A DNA stretch of 64,000 nucleotides from Spirosoma arboris (GCF_009754945.1 NZ_WPIN01000002.1:682001-746000); one strand, 5' to 3'. Positions 25,268-35,428 are shown, counted from the first letter of the stretch. The notes: generated by a model not told the origin, from the letters alone. Translations and numbers: made by a program.

Positions 25268-27067
25268 ATGATTGCGACAGAGCCTAAAGCCTCCATTAAG
25301 GGTGGCGAGTTCCTGATCAAAGAAACTGAAGCCGCCAAAGTCTTTATCCCTGAAGAATTTACTGAAGAGCAACTGATGATTGCGGCTACCTGTCGCGAGT
25401 TTCTGGAGCGGGAAATATGGCCACGTCTGAATGAAATCGACAATGCCAAATCGCCAGAGCTGATTTCGTCGCTGATGGACAAAGCCGGTGAACTGGGCAT
25501 TCTTGGCACATCGGTGCCTGAGCAGTACGGCGGTTTTGGCACAAATTTCAATACATCCATGCTGGTTGCCGAGGTGACTGGTGCTGGCCACTCGTTTTCA
25601 GTGGCTCTGTCGGCGCATACGGGTATCGGTACATTACCAATTGTCTACTACGGCAACGACGACCAGAAGTCGAAATATTTACCGCAATTAGCCAGTGGCG
25701 AATGGAAAGCCGCCTACTGCTTAACTGAGCCCGATTCTGGTTCAGATGCTAACTCTGGCAAAACCAAAGCAGTCCTTACTGAAGATGGTAAACACTACGT
25801 TCTGAATGGCCAGAAGATGTGGATTACCAACGGTGGTTTTGCTGATCTTTATATTGTGTTCGCGAAGATTGATGATGACAAAAATCTCTCAGCCTTCATC
25901 GTTGAGCGGACATATGAAGGCATCACGATGAATGAGCCGGAGCATAAGATGGGAATCAAAGGCTCTGATACGCGTCAGATTTTCTTCAACGATGTGAAAG
26001 TGCCAGTCGAGAATTTGTTGTCGGAGCGTGGCAACGGGTTCAAGATTGCCGTAAACATTCTGAACATTGGTCGGATCAAGTTAGGCATTGCCGCTATTGG
26101 TGGTTCGAAAGAAGTACTTAACAACGCCATTCGTTATTCGAACGAACGCAAACAATTCAAAACGGCCATCTCTCAGTTTGGTGCCATCAAGCATAAACTG
26201 GCCGAAATGGCACTGAAAATATATGCTTCAGAAACGGCTTCATATCGGGCTGGACAGAACATCGACGACCTGATTGAAGACTTCAAGGGGCAGGGAATGG
26301 AAGACGGGCAGGCGAAATTGAAAGCGCTGGAGCAGTTCGCCATCGAATGTGCGATCATGAAAGTCCACGGATCGGAAGTACTGGATTATGTGGTCGATGA
26401 AGGCGTTCAGGTATATGGTGGTATGGGCTATTCGGCCGATGCTCCTATGGATCGCTCCTACCGCGACGCCAGGATCAACCGAATTTTCGAAGGCACGAAC
26501 GAAATCAACCGCATGCTTGTGGTGGACATGATGCTGAAACGGGCGATGAAAGGTGAACTTGACCTGATGGGTCCAGCCATGGCCGTTGCCAAAGAAATCA
26601 TGTCGATTCCAGATTTCGGTTCGGATGAAGAAGAAGGCTTATTCATTGCCGAGAAAAAAGTCCTGAAGAATCTGAAAAAAGCGGCTCTGATGGTATCGGG
26701 GGCTGCCGTGCAGAAATTCATGATGACGCTGTCGAACGAGCAAGAGATTCTTATGAACGTAGCCGATATGGCGATTGAAGTGTACGTAGCGGAATCTGTT
26801 CTACTACGTGTTGAAAAACTGATCGGCATCAAAGGTGAAGAAGCGGTTGCCCTACAGAAGCAAATGGCACTGGTTTATTTGCACGAAGCCGTTGAGAAGG
26901 TCAACAACGCTGGCCGGGCAGCTATCACATCCTTTGCCGAAGGCGATGAATTACGGGGTATGTTAATGGGTCTAAAACGATTCACCAAAATTGAGCCGAT
27001 GAACCTCAAAGATGCCCGCCGTCAGATCGCTGACGCGATGATTGCAGATAATAAGTATATCTTTTAG
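25268..27067 (+). CDS. Acyl-CoA dehydrogenase, long (VLCAD-like) form
   Basis: FAD enzyme that introduces the first double bond in fatty-acid beta-oxidation. At 599 residues it is longer than the usual 380-400, having an extra C-terminal helical domain as in VLCAD-like enzymes. Recognisable parts are the CLTEPDSGSDANSG flavin motif, MWITNGGFAD, the QVYGGMGYSADAP signature and FEGTNEINRM with the catalytic-Glu region. Expression is probably controlled by the paired palindromes upstream. It ends at a clear terminator. Confidence 0.93.
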   Translation: MIATEPKASIKGGEFLIKETEAAKVFIPEEFTEEQLMIAATCREFLEREIWPRLNEIDNAKSPELISSLMDKAGELGILGTSVPEQYGGFGTNFNTSMLVAEVTGAGHSFSVALSAHTGIGTLPIVYYGNDDQKSKYLPQLASGEWKAAYCLTEPDSGSDANSGKTKAVLTEDGKHYVLNGQKMWITNGGFADLYIVFAKIDDDKNLSAFIVERTYEGITMNEPEHKMGIKGSDTRQIFFNDVKVPVENLLSERGNGFKIAVNILNIGRIKLGIAAIGGSKEVLNNAIRYSNERKQFKTAISQFGAIKHKLAEMALKIYASETASYRAGQNIDDLIEDFKGQGMEDGQAKLKALEQFAIECAIMKVHGSEVLDYVVDEGVQVYGGMGYSADAPMDRSYRDARINRIFEGTNEINRMLVVDMMLKRAMKGELDLMGPAMAVAKEIMSIPDFGSDEEEGLFIAEKKVLKNLKKAALMVSGAAVQKFMMTLSNEQEILMNVADMAIEVYVAESVLLRVEKLIGIKGEEAVALQKQMALVYLHEAVEKVNNAGRAAITSFAEGDELRGMLMGLKRFTKIEPMNLKDARRQIADAMIADNKYIF

Positions 27068-27092
27068 TCATAAATCGACAGCTAAATACCGA

Positions 27093-27123
27093 GAGTCAGC
27101 CCACAGGGCTGGCTCTTTTTTTT
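27093..27123 (+). terminator. Intrinsic terminator after the acyl-CoA dehydrogenase gene
   Basis: GAGTCAGCCC (27093-27102) pairs with GGGCTGGCTC (27106-27115), with a three-base loop and one G-U type pair. It is followed by a run of eight to nine Ts. Confidence 0.9.
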
Positions 27124-27214
27124 GTAGGAAAATCATCTTCAAACCCTACTGACATACCGTTGTCACTACCTCATTCGACCTTTGTTGCGGTCATTCACCA
27201 ATCTCCAACAAATC

Positions 27215-27700
27215 ATGACAACGCAACTGACAATGCCAGAAAACGCTTTATCCGAAAAAGAAACGCTGCCCTTCACAGCCCTTACATTTACTACCCGCAC
27301 AACTTTGCAGACATTGTCGCAATATGCTCCCAGCGTTGCGATGGAACTCTATAAAGAAGCCAGCCTACTTAACCTGGACGTCGCAGGGCCAATCCAGTGG
27401 ATTTATACGGATGCCACTGGCGATGAAACCAAAGAATTTCAGCTGGAAATTGTCTTACCTATTAATCAGCCGGGAGAGTTATCTGATCGGTTTTCGTATC
27501 AGGTATTCCCCGCATTTCGCTGCCTGTCGTATACCCACACGGGCCCTTGGAGTGACTTTGGTGCGCTATATGATGCCCTTTTTGGCCAGTTTCACGGGGG
27601 TGGTCATCAGACTGATGGGCGCGTTCGTGAGGTATACAGTGTCGTTGACTTGGAACACATGGAGAGGTGTGTAACCGAGATTCAGATTGGCCTCGTTTAA
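27215..27700 (+). CDS. GyrI-like / effector-binding-domain small protein
   Basis: 161 residues from the ATG at 27215; an upstream in-frame TTG is rejected. The protein shows the GyrI-like SHS2-type repeat pattern: a strand LPFTALTFTTRTTLQTLSQY, a central block with FQLEIVLPI, and RCLSYTHTGPWSDFGALYDAL close to the conserved xGPYxxLxxxxxxL motif of SOUL/GyrI-like proteins. Such domains bind small hydrophobic molecules, and some are fused to AraC regulators. Here it stands alone, so it may sequester or hydrolyse a small molecule. The function is not determined. Confidence 0.6.
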   Translation: MTTQLTMPENALSEKETLPFTALTFTTRTTLQTLSQYAPSVAMELYKEASLLNLDVAGPIQWIYTDATGDETKEFQLEIVLPINQPGELSDRFSYQVFPAFRCLSYTHTGPWSDFGALYDALFGQFHGGGHQTDGRVREVYSVVDLEHMERCVTEIQIGLV

Positions 27701-27728
27701 ACTCACTTTTTAAGTAGTAAACGACCTC

Positions 27729-27768
27729 GTACCGAAGTTGGTAGAAAAGCCAGCTTCGGTACTTTTTT
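27729..27768 (+). terminator. Intrinsic terminator after the GyrI-like gene
   Basis: GTACCGAAG (27729-27737) and CTTCGGTAC (27754-27762) pair perfectly, extended by GG/CC near the loop, and are followed by TTTTTTAT. Confidence 0.88.
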
Positions 27769-27829
27769 ATGAACTCCAGCACGTATTACAGTTTACGTAG
27801 CTTTACTGAGTTCTAGAACCGGCCTATTC

Positions 27830-29008
27830 ATGAAAAATCAGCAATCCAATTCCCGACGAACTTTCCTGCGTAATCTGGGTGCGAGCGCATCGGCAATGTC
27901 GCTACCTATGCTCGGCTATGCCGGTAATGAAGTTGTCCAGAATGAGTCCAGCGGCCTTTATTCCATTCTGACAGATCTCGACCGTAAAGGATCGGGGCAG
28001 CCTGGTCGCAAGTTAGGCATTGCCTTAGTTGGCTTGGGGTATTACAGTACAAACCTATTGGCTCCCGCTTTACAACAAACACAGAACTGCCGTCTGGCAG
28101 GGATTGTAACAGGCACGCCGTCAAAAGCCGAGGAATGGATGAAGAAATACAACATTCCCAAGGAAAACGTCTACGACTACAAAACCTTCGACCGGATTGC
28201 TGACAATAAGGACATTGACGTTGTATACGTAGTGCTTCCTAACTCGATGCATGAAGAATACGTTGTTCGGGCGGCACAAGCGGGCAAACACGTCATTTGC
28301 GAAAAGCCAATGGCGATTACGCCGAAAGCTTGCCAGAACATGATTGACGCCTGCAAAAAGGCGAACAAACAATTGGCTGTTGGGTATCGACTTCACTACG
28401 AGCCATTTACCAAAGAAGTAATGCGCCTGGGACAGGAAAAAGTATTTGGGGCCGTTAAATTCGTAGAAAGCAGTGATGGTTTCCGAAGTGGCGATCCCAA
28501 CCAATGGCGCTTGAAGAAAAGCATGGCCGGTGGTGGACCGCTCATGGACGTAGGCATCTACGCGATACAGGGAGCCCGATACGTAACGGGCGAAGAACCC
28601 ATTTCAGTAACAGCGCAGTTTGCTCCGAAAACCGATCCCGTAAAATTTAAGGATGTCGAGGAAACGATGTTCTGGCAGTTTGAATTTCCGAGCGGTGCAG
28701 TTTCAAATTCAACTACCAGCTATGCATCGGGCGTTGAGCGGCTTTACGCTTCCTGCGAGAAAGGATGGTTTGAACTGTCTCCCGCTTTCGGGTATGGCCC
28801 ATTGAAAGGACGTACCAGCAAAGGGCCAATTGAGATGCCCGTCGTGAACCATCAGGCCGCTCACATGGACGGTGTATGCAAAGACCTACTCGATGGGAAA
28901 CAACTACCCGGTCACGTTACCGGTGAAGAGGGTCTGCGGGATGTTACCTTATTACAGGCTATTTATCAGGCCGCCGAGACAGGAAAGAAGTTGAAATTGA
29001 AAGCGTAG
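27830..29008 (+). CDS. Tat-exported Gfo/Idh/MocA-family oxidoreductase
   Basis: 392 residues. The N-terminus has a twin-arginine motif (SRRTFLRNLG), so the folded, cofactor-bound enzyme is probably exported to the periplasm. The Rossmann motif ALVGLGYYST (about 64-73), the conserved CEKPMAITP block and the GGGPLMDVGIYAIQGARYVTG segment are typical of glucose-fructose-oxidoreductase-like members, which keep NADP(H) tightly bound. The likely substrate is a sugar or cyclic polyol. It is a single-gene unit between a terminator and the REP-like element at 29016. Confidence 0.87.
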   Translation: MKNQQSNSRRTFLRNLGASASAMSLPMLGYAGNEVVQNESSGLYSILTDLDRKGSGQPGRKLGIALVGLGYYSTNLLAPALQQTQNCRLAGIVTGTPSKAEEWMKKYNIPKENVYDYKTFDRIADNKDIDVVYVVLPNSMHEEYVVRAAQAGKHVICEKPMAITPKACQNMIDACKKANKQLAVGYRLHYEPFTKEVMRLGQEKVFGAVKFVESSDGFRSGDPNQWRLKKSMAGGGPLMDVGIYAIQGARYVTGEEPISVTAQFAPKTDPVKFKDVEETMFWQFEFPSGAVSNSTTSYASGVERLYASCEKGWFELSPAFGYGPLKGRTSKGPIEMPVVNHQAAHMDGVCKDLLDGKQLPGHVTGEEGLRDVTLLQAIYQAAETGKKLKLKA

Positions 29009-29015
29009 TTTTTTG

Positions 29016-29106
29016 TTTTTGTCATGCTGACGAAGGAAGCATCTTAATGTGCCCTTATTGACTATTAGAAGCATTTAAGATGCTTCCTTCGTCAGCATGA
29101 CAAAAA
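29016..29106. repeat. Perfect 32-bp inverted repeat, GTCAT...GACG element, copy 2
   Basis: Arms 29016-29047 and 29075-29106 are perfectly complementary around a 27-base loop. The arm begins TTTTTGTCATGCTGACG and carries its own inner stem (ATGCT with AGCAT). Compared with copy 1 at 15260-15344, the inner stem differs by two base pairs, both compensated. It lies between convergent genes and may end transcription from both sides. Confidence 0.85.
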
Positions 29107-29112
29107 AACGAA

Positions 29113-29607
29113 TCAATGCTCTTCGTGATGCTCACCCTCTTTTTCTTCACCAGCAGGTACCTGAATCTGGGCTTCCAATCCCTTTGCCCAGTCTGCTAGC
29201 ATTTTAGCTTCTTCGGGTTTGAGTTTGGCATCGTGGTGAATCCAGAGGTAAGAACCCAAGGGCATCCAGCCTTCAGTAACAGCCTCCCCTACTTCCTCCA
29301 GTTTATGGTGGGCTTTCTTAGGCGAATACGTAGCAAACTCCGAAAAATTGAGTTCCTCCTTCCCTTCTTCGATGTGGTGATGGAGCCACCAGGCAATAGG
29401 TTGAATGTTGTCGTACCAGGGGTACGTTGTATTGTTGGAATGGCAATCAAAACAGGCCCGTTTAAGCACAGTATGAACATCAGCGGGAACTGCATATTTG
29501 GTTGTAATGTCGTTCGCCGACACACCTGCAGCCTGATTTTTTTCAGGCCGAATAAATTGAATAACGACCAGCACAACGAACAGGGCCAGAAGAATTTTAC
29601 GAAACAT
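29113..29607 (-). CDS. Haem-binding domain protein (c-type CxxCH)
   Basis: The 164-residue protein has an N-terminal signal anchor (MFRKILLALFVVLVVIQFI) and one haem c attachment site, Cys52-x-x-Cys55-His56, in ACFDCHSNNT, followed by TYPWYDNIQPIAWWLHHHI. This pattern matches the Bacteroidota haem-binding domain family, whose members are exported and probably carry electrons or sense redox state. The C-terminus is rich in Glu and His. It is convergent with the Gfo/Idh/MocA gene and sits just downstream of the ABC ATPase gene on the same strand. Confidence 0.8.
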   Translation of the reverse strand: MFRKILLALFVVLVVIQFIRPEKNQAAGVSANDITTKYAVPADVHTVLKRACFDCHSNNTTYPWYDNIQPIAWWLHHHIEEGKEELNFSEFATYSPKKAHHKLEEVGEAVTEGWMPLGSYLWIHHDAKLKPEEAKMLADWAKGLEAQIQVPAGEEKEGEHHEEH

Positions 29608-29668
29608 GTTAATAGGAGTTAGTAGGAGGTTTAAATATAATCTATTTGACTATAACCTCACTCCCATC

Positions 29669-30391
29669 TCATTTTAGCGACTGCATCAGCGCCTGAGCTT
29701 TGCGGATATTCGTGTTCTGGCGATCTGTCTCGATTAGGCCATCGCGAAGCCGGATAATTCGGTGGGCATATTCAGCAATATCCTCTTCGTGCGTTACCAT
29801 AATAACGGTGTTGCCTTTACTATGAATCTGGTCGAACAGGTCCATGATTTCGTAAGACGTTTTCGTATCAAGGTTCCCCGTTGGTTCATCGGCCAATAGA
29901 ATACTAGGATCGTTGACCAGAGCACGAGCTACAGCCACACGCTGCCGCTGTCCGCCTGAGAGTTCGTTAGGCCGGTGGCCAGCGCGATTTTCTAGACCAA
30001 CATTTTTGAGTGCCTGCATGGCTTTTTCGGTACGGTCAGCTTTGCTGTAGCCAGCATATATGAGTGGCAAGGCTACGTTCTCAAGCGAAGTTTGCCGGGG
30101 AAGCAAATTAAACGTCTGGAAGACAAAGCCTATTTCCTTGTTACGAACTTCAGCCAGTTCGTTTTCGCCCATACGACTAACATCCTGACTATTCAGAATA
30201 TACTGACCAGACGTGGGCGAATCCAGGCAGCCAACGATGTTCATCAGTGTGGATTTCCCCGACCCCGATGGTCCCATGAACGCAACATATTCCCCTTTTT
30301 GAATGCTAATCGTAATCGACTTGAGCGCGTCAACCACTTCGGTGCCCATCACGTAACGTTTAGCGATGTTGCGAGTTTCTATAATGTTCAT
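29669..30391 (-). CDS. ABC transporter ATP-binding protein, MacB/LolD type
   Basis: The 240-residue ATPase has Walker [10 protein letters not shown] (about 40-48), Q-loop [12 protein letters not shown], signature [15 protein letters not shown], Walker [13 protein letters not shown] and the switch His in VTHEEDIA. This pattern is typical of the MacB/LolD/FtsE group, which powers lipoprotein release, peptide export or mechanotransmission. No permease gene lies next to it. The large membrane-TPR gene ends 30 bases upstream on the same strand and may be its operon partner. TAGCTTTG (complement of 30412-30419) could be a -7 box. Confidence 0.9.
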   Translation of the reverse strand: MNIIETRNIAKRYVMGTEVVDALKSITISIQKGEYVAFMGPSGSGKSTLMNIVGCLDSPTSGQYILNSQDVSRMGENELAEVRNKEIGFVFQTFNLLPRQTSLENVALPLIYAGYSKADRTEKAMQALKNVGLENRAGHRPNELSGGQRQRVAVARALVNDPSILLADEPTGNLDTKTSYEIMDLFDQIHSKGNTVIMVTHEEDIAEYAHRIIRLRDGLIETDRQNTNIRKAQALMQSLK

Positions 30392-30421
30392 AGTACGTAA
30401 GGCTGAATAGACAAAGCTACT

Positions 30422-33400
30422 TCATTGTAGAAATTTCTCCTTACTCTTTTCGATTGACGCTAATTTTTCCTGATAAGTCAGCAGAAACGCCTGATAATCG
30501 GCAGGTGAGGTGGCCGCTTGTAGTTTTGCAAGCCCATTAGCGGCATAGTCAGGCAGGCTTAAGTCCAGACACAGCGTAACATATAGTTTCAGCAAGTCGG
30601 CGTTGGCTTCATTAACCGACAACGCTGTTAACACAAGATCATAGGCCGTTTTTGTATGCTTTTGCTGTTGTTCAAGCTGTGCCGCAGCCGAAACAATTCG
30701 GGCATTCAACGGAGCCAATTTGAGGGCATTTTGATAGGCTTCTCGTGCCTGGCCGATTCGATGGGTACGTTCGTAGGTTTGCCCTAACCAATAGTCCCGT
30801 TCTGCCCATTGCTGTGGCAAAATAGCTCCCTTCGCCATCGTCTCTGCCGAACCGATACTCCGCCGGAAAGCCGACAACCGAATTGCGGCAACATCCCGTA
30901 GTGATGCAGCTAAAGCGCTCACGTGTTTTGAATCGGGTAAGCCCGATAAAACCAACTGCGCATTACGCCACTGTAAATTATCGAGGTAATCATTCGTCAG
31001 GGCGACACCGGTCACAGTCTTCAGACTTGGATCCTGGATAGTCTCCCAATAAGCACCCCGGTTTAAATCATCCACGCGATAGGTGGCATAAAATGCTTTT
31101 TCCAAATCGGACACTGGCTTTCGCTCCTGATAAAGCACCTGTTTCAAGGCGGTCACAGCCTGATCATTTTTGGCAGCGGTCTCCCATAAACGTTGCGCAA
31201 TTACCAGTTCATTGGCTTTTGTAAAAGCGATAGCCCGATAGTAAATTGACGTTGTATCAGCGTTATAGCCAAATATGTCAGCCGCCTTCTGATACAGACC
31301 TTGTTCCAATAACCACAAACCCGCAATAGAACGGTAGGCAGCTCCATTTTGCTCGTCTCCCTCAGCCAATTGCCCCATCAACCCAAAAGCAGCCGAATGA
31401 TTATGCTGCGTATATTCAGCGACAGCACGGGCCAGGAGTAAATCGTCGGTAAAATCCTGATTAGCGGGATTTTCTGACAACTTCTTAAATGCTTTAGCCA
31501 CTGTACTGTCAGGGCGTTGATTCACTAGCGCGTAGTTATATAAACTGGCGAATCGGCCCACGCTTAGACCTTGTTTTATAGCTTCGTCAGACAGCCAGGT
31601 CGGTAGCTTCGGTTGTGTCGTATCCTGTGCAGCTACAATTCGCAACGCCAGCGCATTCGCCTGGTAGGATTCATACGATGATTCAATCGCACTACGCGCT
31701 AAGGTCGAGTCGGCGGCCAACACATTCGGATTCCGTGCGTAGAAGGCCAGTAAATTCGACTCTGGCACGTCAGTACGATCAGCATTTGCGGTCGCTGACT
31801 TTAAATAATAGTAGGCCGAGTCGGCGATGCTGGTACGTGCATAGAGATAACCAAGATTATTCCGGAGTTCGCCACAGTTCGGAAACGCCCGAATACCCCG
31901 CTGCAAGGCTTTTACAGCCTCGAAAAACAGTTCTGTTTTTAAATAAGTCTGACTTAATCCTGCATAATCCTGCGGACTAGGCTTCTTCAAAAGCGCCTGC
32001 TGGAAATAAAAAGCAGCCGCTGTCTGATTGTTCTGAGCCAGCGCCATCGACGCCAAACCATAGTTGGATTTATGATTTTGAAATTCCTGTTCCAGTGCGA
32101 GTTGATAAAATGCATTGGCGGATGTAGGCTGGTTGCTGGCGATGTAATAATCACCCAATCCATTATAATAACCTGCAATGCTCTGGCGAAGGGTAATCAA
32201 TCCGCCCGATGCCAGCAAAGCGATTACCCCAACCACGCCCACAATTCGGAATAAGCTTAGTTCAAGCCGTTTAGGTTTATAAAGGATCCGATGAACGGGC
32301 AGATTTTGCTGATAAATCGGCAGGAAGTTAATGACGACATAGGCAACGAAACACAACCCCATAGCCAGTTGCGTATAGGTAATCACATCTTCGAATACTT
32401 CTACCAATGGATCATTGGCCGTAACGAATGTATAAGCGATCGTAAGGGTTGTGAGCAAAGCCAGCCCTGCGTACAAATAAGCGCCCGAATCGCGAAATGA
32501 GAAGGCGTCCTGTTGTTGAACCAACCGTCGAAATCCCCAGATACCTAGTTTTACCGAAACCAGATACAGAATAAAGGGACTGATCGCCAGCACGTCCCAA
32601 TCGATAGATTTCGTATTCTTCAACCAGGTAAGTGCCAGATTGAGTAGGTACAAAAAGCTAATAAAGAGAAAGTTATTGATACCCAGAGTCCGGCGTGAAC
32701 TGACCTGCGTCTTTCCTTCTTCAGAACGCCCGGCAGATGTGAGCCAGACAAGTCCGGCAACTAATTCGGTAGCAATGAAGAAAATGAATCCACTGCCCAA
32801 CACCAGCAATACAGGCATACCATAACTGATCACGATCAAAGCTGGGAACTTCACCGGTGAGAGCGCACTTAGAGCAATTGCAACACCAAGAGTTAGTAGC
32901 CCAAAAACGCCGAGCCGAACGGGTATCTGGAAATCGGATCGAAAAGCGTGGAAATAGTAGCTCGTAGTCCCAAATAAAAAAGTGAGCAGCAAAAACAGGT
33001 AATTACTGCCAAGCCCCGGCACTTCGAGCATGTCCCAGCGAAAAAAAGCCAGTCCGAGAATAAGAATAGCCATGCCAATCAGATACCGAATTCGGTCGAA
33101 GCGGGTAATGGCGCTAATCAGCAAAATGAAGGCGATACAAATACCAATCAGAAAAGCGGTAGCCAGTTCGGGGCGCACCTGCATCGCCGATGCTATAAAT
33201 TGTTCAGAGACGGCGTAGGCTTTTCCGTTTACAGCATAGTCAAGGATACCGTCGGAGAAAGAATGAAAAGTAATCGGCAGTTCGTTCAGTTCACTCAGTA
33301 CGTCCCAGTGGACAACATTGCCCAGGCCGCGTACCCAGGCAATAACGAACGCGACAAGACTGATAATGAAGGCAATAAAGCTAATCAGGTAGGTAAGCCG

Positions 33401-33442
33401 ATATGTCCGGCTCCAATTTTTCCAGAAAAATAAGGATGACAT
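30422..33442 (-). CDS. Large polytopic membrane protein with C-terminal TPR repeats
   Basis: 1006 residues. The first about 420 residues contain roughly twelve hydrophobic segments (the first at about 15-37, another at 88-110). The remainder is soluble and made of tetratricopeptide-like helix pairs, such as YYIASNQPTSANAFYQLALE and YAGLSQTYLKTELFFEAVKA. I do not recognise a named family. The architecture suggests a scaffold or assembly factor in the inner membrane with its TPR part facing one compartment. It shares strand and close spacing (30 bases) with the MacB-like ATPase. The length and the repeat number in the TPR half are unusual. Confidence 0.65.
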   Translation of the reverse strand: MSSLFFWKNWSRTYRLTYLISFIAFIISLVAFVIAWVRGLGNVVHWDVLSELNELPITFHSFSDGILDYAVNGKAYAVSEQFIASAMQVRPELATAFLIGICIAFILLISAITRFDRIRYLIGMAILILGLAFFRWDMLEVPGLGSNYLFLLLTFLFGTTSYYFHAFRSDFQIPVRLGVFGLLTLGVAIALSALSPVKFPALIVISYGMPVLLVLGSGFIFFIATELVAGLVWLTSAGRSEEGKTQVSSRRTLGINNFLFISFLYLLNLALTWLKNTKSIDWDVLAISPFILYLVSVKLGIWGFRRLVQQQDAFSFRDSGAYLYAGLALLTTLTIAYTFVTANDPLVEVFEDVITYTQLAMGLCFVAYVVINFLPIYQQNLPVHRILYKPKRLELSLFRIVGVVGVIALLASGGLITLRQSIAGYYNGLGDYYIASNQPTSANAFYQLALEQEFQNHKSNYGLASMALAQNNQTAAAFYFQQALLKKPSPQDYAGLSQTYLKTELFFEAVKALQRGIRAFPNCGELRNNLGYLYARTSIADSAYYYLKSATANADRTDVPESNLLAFYARNPNVLAADSTLARSAIESSYESYQANALALRIVAAQDTTQPKLPTWLSDEAIKQGLSVGRFASLYNYALVNQRPDSTVAKAFKKLSENPANQDFTDDLLLARAVAEYTQHNHSAAFGLMGQLAEGDEQNGAAYRSIAGLWLLEQGLYQKAADIFGYNADTTSIYYRAIAFTKANELVIAQRLWETAAKNDQAVTALKQVLYQERKPVSDLEKAFYATYRVDDLNRGAYWETIQDPSLKTVTGVALTNDYLDNLQWRNAQLVLSGLPDSKHVSALAASLRDVAAIRLSAFRRSIGSAETMAKGAILPQQWAERDYWLGQTYERTHRIGQAREAYQNALKLAPLNARIVSAAAQLEQQQKHTKTAYDLVLTALSVNEANADLLKLYVTLCLDLSLPDYAANGLAKLQAATSPADYQAFLLTYQEKLASIEKSKEKFLQ

Positions 33443-33508
33443 GAAAGAGAAACGTAGTTAATCACTGGTTAGTGCCTACGAACCTACTGATGTCCACCAC
33501 GAATACCC

Positions 33509-33531
33509 GATGCGAATAGTAATTTCGCATC
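33509..33531. repeat. Hairpin between the MalQ and membrane-TPR genes
   Basis: GATGCGAA (33509-33516) pairs perfectly with TTCGCATC (33524-33531) around a 7-base loop. There is no T-tract on the minus strand, so it is not a clear terminator. Confidence 0.5.
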
Positions 33532-33626
33532 AAGCAGAACACGTTTTACTAAGATCTCACGGGTTGTAGTCAGAACGTTAGCTCCCGGTATAAGCGCGTA
33601 TGAGCAGCAATCTCAAACCCGCAACT

Positions 33627-35210
33627 TTACATCCGTCCCGTCATCCTTGTCAGTTTTAATAGCTTCTCAGCTACCCGATGGGTCAATTGCCCCGATTGCA
33701 AACGCCATTGCCAACTTCGACCACCCAGGCCAGGCGTATTCATTCGGTGCGTATCGTCAAGATTCAGAATGTCCTGAACAGGCATAATAGCCAGCCGGGC
33801 TACCGACTGCATTGTCAGACGGCAAATCTGATCGACGACATTCTTCTCCGTGATTTTAAACCCAAGGTATTCATTCATCCGCTGATGATGAATTTCATCT
33901 GATTCCCGAAACCAGCCCAACGTTGTATTGTTGTCGTGGGTACCGGAGTAAACTACAAAATTTTCGGTATGGTTGTGAATAGCGTGCGTGGAAGTGGGCA
34001 TGTCGTGACCAAAACCAAATTGTACTACACGCATTCCGGGTATACCATAATGCCGCAGGAAAGGCTGAATTTCAGCGGCTTTAGCACCTAAATCTTCGGC
34101 AATAATGGGTAATTGAACAAATTGTCTGTGCATGGCATGCATGAAGGCTTCGATGGGTGCTTTTACCCACTCACCTACCTTAGCCGTTGGTTCATTAGAC
34201 GGAATCTCCCAATACACTGCAAATCCTAAGAAATGGTCCAAACGGGTCAGGCTATAGAGTGACATCTGGTGACGCAAACGATGCATCCACCAGGCAAATC
34301 CAGTACGTTCGTGTTCGGCCCAATCGTAAATAGGATTGCCCCACCGCTGCCCATATTCGCTGAAATAATCGGGGGGAGCACCTGCGACAAACAAAGGCTG
34401 AAAGTTAGCATCGAGCTTAAACAGCGTCGGGTTCGCCCAGACATCAGCACTATTAAACTGAATGTAAATGGGAATATCGCCCATCAAATGAATCTTTTTC
34501 CCATAACAATAGGCCGTCAACTCGTTCCACTGTCGCATGAAAAAGTACTGCATCACTTTAATCACCTCCATCCTGTCATGTAGCAGCTCGGTCTGACGAG
34601 CTAATGCAGCGGGCTCGCGCCGGACCAATTCTTCAGGCCATCGTACCCAGGTAGGTTCGCCGGTAGACTCCTGCAAAGCGGTAAAAAGCGCGTAGTCATT
34701 TAGCCAATCGGCCTGCCAGGCACAAAAGCGGTCGTAGTCACTACGTTGTGCAGGCGCTGCATCGCGCAGAAAGATTTCGGCTGCCTGTTGCAACAGTGGC
34801 CGCTTCTTTATCCAGGCAGCATGCATCGTGTTGGGGGCTAATACAAGCGGACCAGCCAGTATGGTCGGACTCACATTACCTGACATATTGGGAGGCTCTG
34901 TCACCGTTACGTCATGAACAGGCTGCACATTAAATACATCCAGATCATTCTGACTAAGCAGATTTTCATCCACCAGTTTCTCAAGACTGATCATCAGAAT
35001 ATTTCCCGCAAAAGCCGACGGACTACTGTACGGAGAGAAGCCTGAGCCAGGATCAACAGGGGTGAGTGGTAGAATTTGCCAGTATGTTTGCCCTGATGCT
35101 TCCAGAAAATCAGCAAACCGATAGGCTTCAGGACCTAAATCACCCACACCGTGCGCAGAAGGCAATGACGTAATATGAAGAAGCAAGCCACTTGAACGTT
35201 GTTGAAGCAT
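33627..35210 (-). CDS. malQ: 4-alpha-glucanotransferase (amylomaltase)
   Basis: GH77 enzyme that moves alpha-1,4-glucan segments in maltodextrin and glycogen metabolism. The 527-residue protein is the single-domain form. It opens RSSGLLLHITSLPSAHGVGD and contains YWQILPLTPVDPGSGFSPYS. The catalytic set can be assigned: nucleophile Asp325 in RLDHFLGF, acid/base Glu372 in IAEDLGAK and stabilising Asp426 in SGTHDNNT. No other glycogen gene lies alongside. The gene is divergent from atpD, and the 297-base gap between them holds the atpD promoter. Confidence 0.94.
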   Translation of the reverse strand: MLQQRSSGLLLHITSLPSAHGVGDLGPEAYRFADFLEASGQTYWQILPLTPVDPGSGFSPYSSPSAFAGNILMISLEKLVDENLLSQNDLDVFNVQPVHDVTVTEPPNMSGNVSPTILAGPLVLAPNTMHAAWIKKRPLLQQAAEIFLRDAAPAQRSDYDRFCAWQADWLNDYALFTALQESTGEPTWVRWPEELVRREPAALARQTELLHDRMEVIKVMQYFFMRQWNELTAYCYGKKIHLMGDIPIYIQFNSADVWANPTLFKLDANFQPLFVAGAPPDYFSEYGQRWGNPIYDWAEHERTGFAWWMHRLRHQMSLYSLTRLDHFLGFAVYWEIPSNEPTAKVGEWVKAPIEAFMHAMHRQFVQLPIIAEDLGAKAAEIQPFLRHYGIPGMRVVQFGFGHDMPTSTHAIHNHTENFVVYSGTHDNNTTLGWFRESDEIHHQRMNEYLGFKITEKNVVDQICRLTMQSVARLAIMPVQDILNLDDTHRMNTPGLGGRSWQWRLQSGQLTHRVAEKLLKLTRMTGRM

Positions 35211-35428
35211 GAAAAAGAGTCGTTGAGTCAGTAGTAGCTAATTAACAGTTGCTCACAGATAGTGTTGATATTACCCAGTAATGATCACACACGGACAAGC
35301 GACTGTTGACAAGCGACTTGTTTTTGTACAAATCCGCTCTAGGTGGTTTTTGTTTGACTTTTCACGTAAAAACCTAACTGCCAAACCTATTTCGTTATGA
35401 ATCAACAGGAAAATGACTAGGCTGTTCC

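Noticed and set aside
31615..31980. 121-codon plus-strand ORF
   Set aside because: Shadow of the TPR region of the large membrane protein; no start context and no homology pattern.
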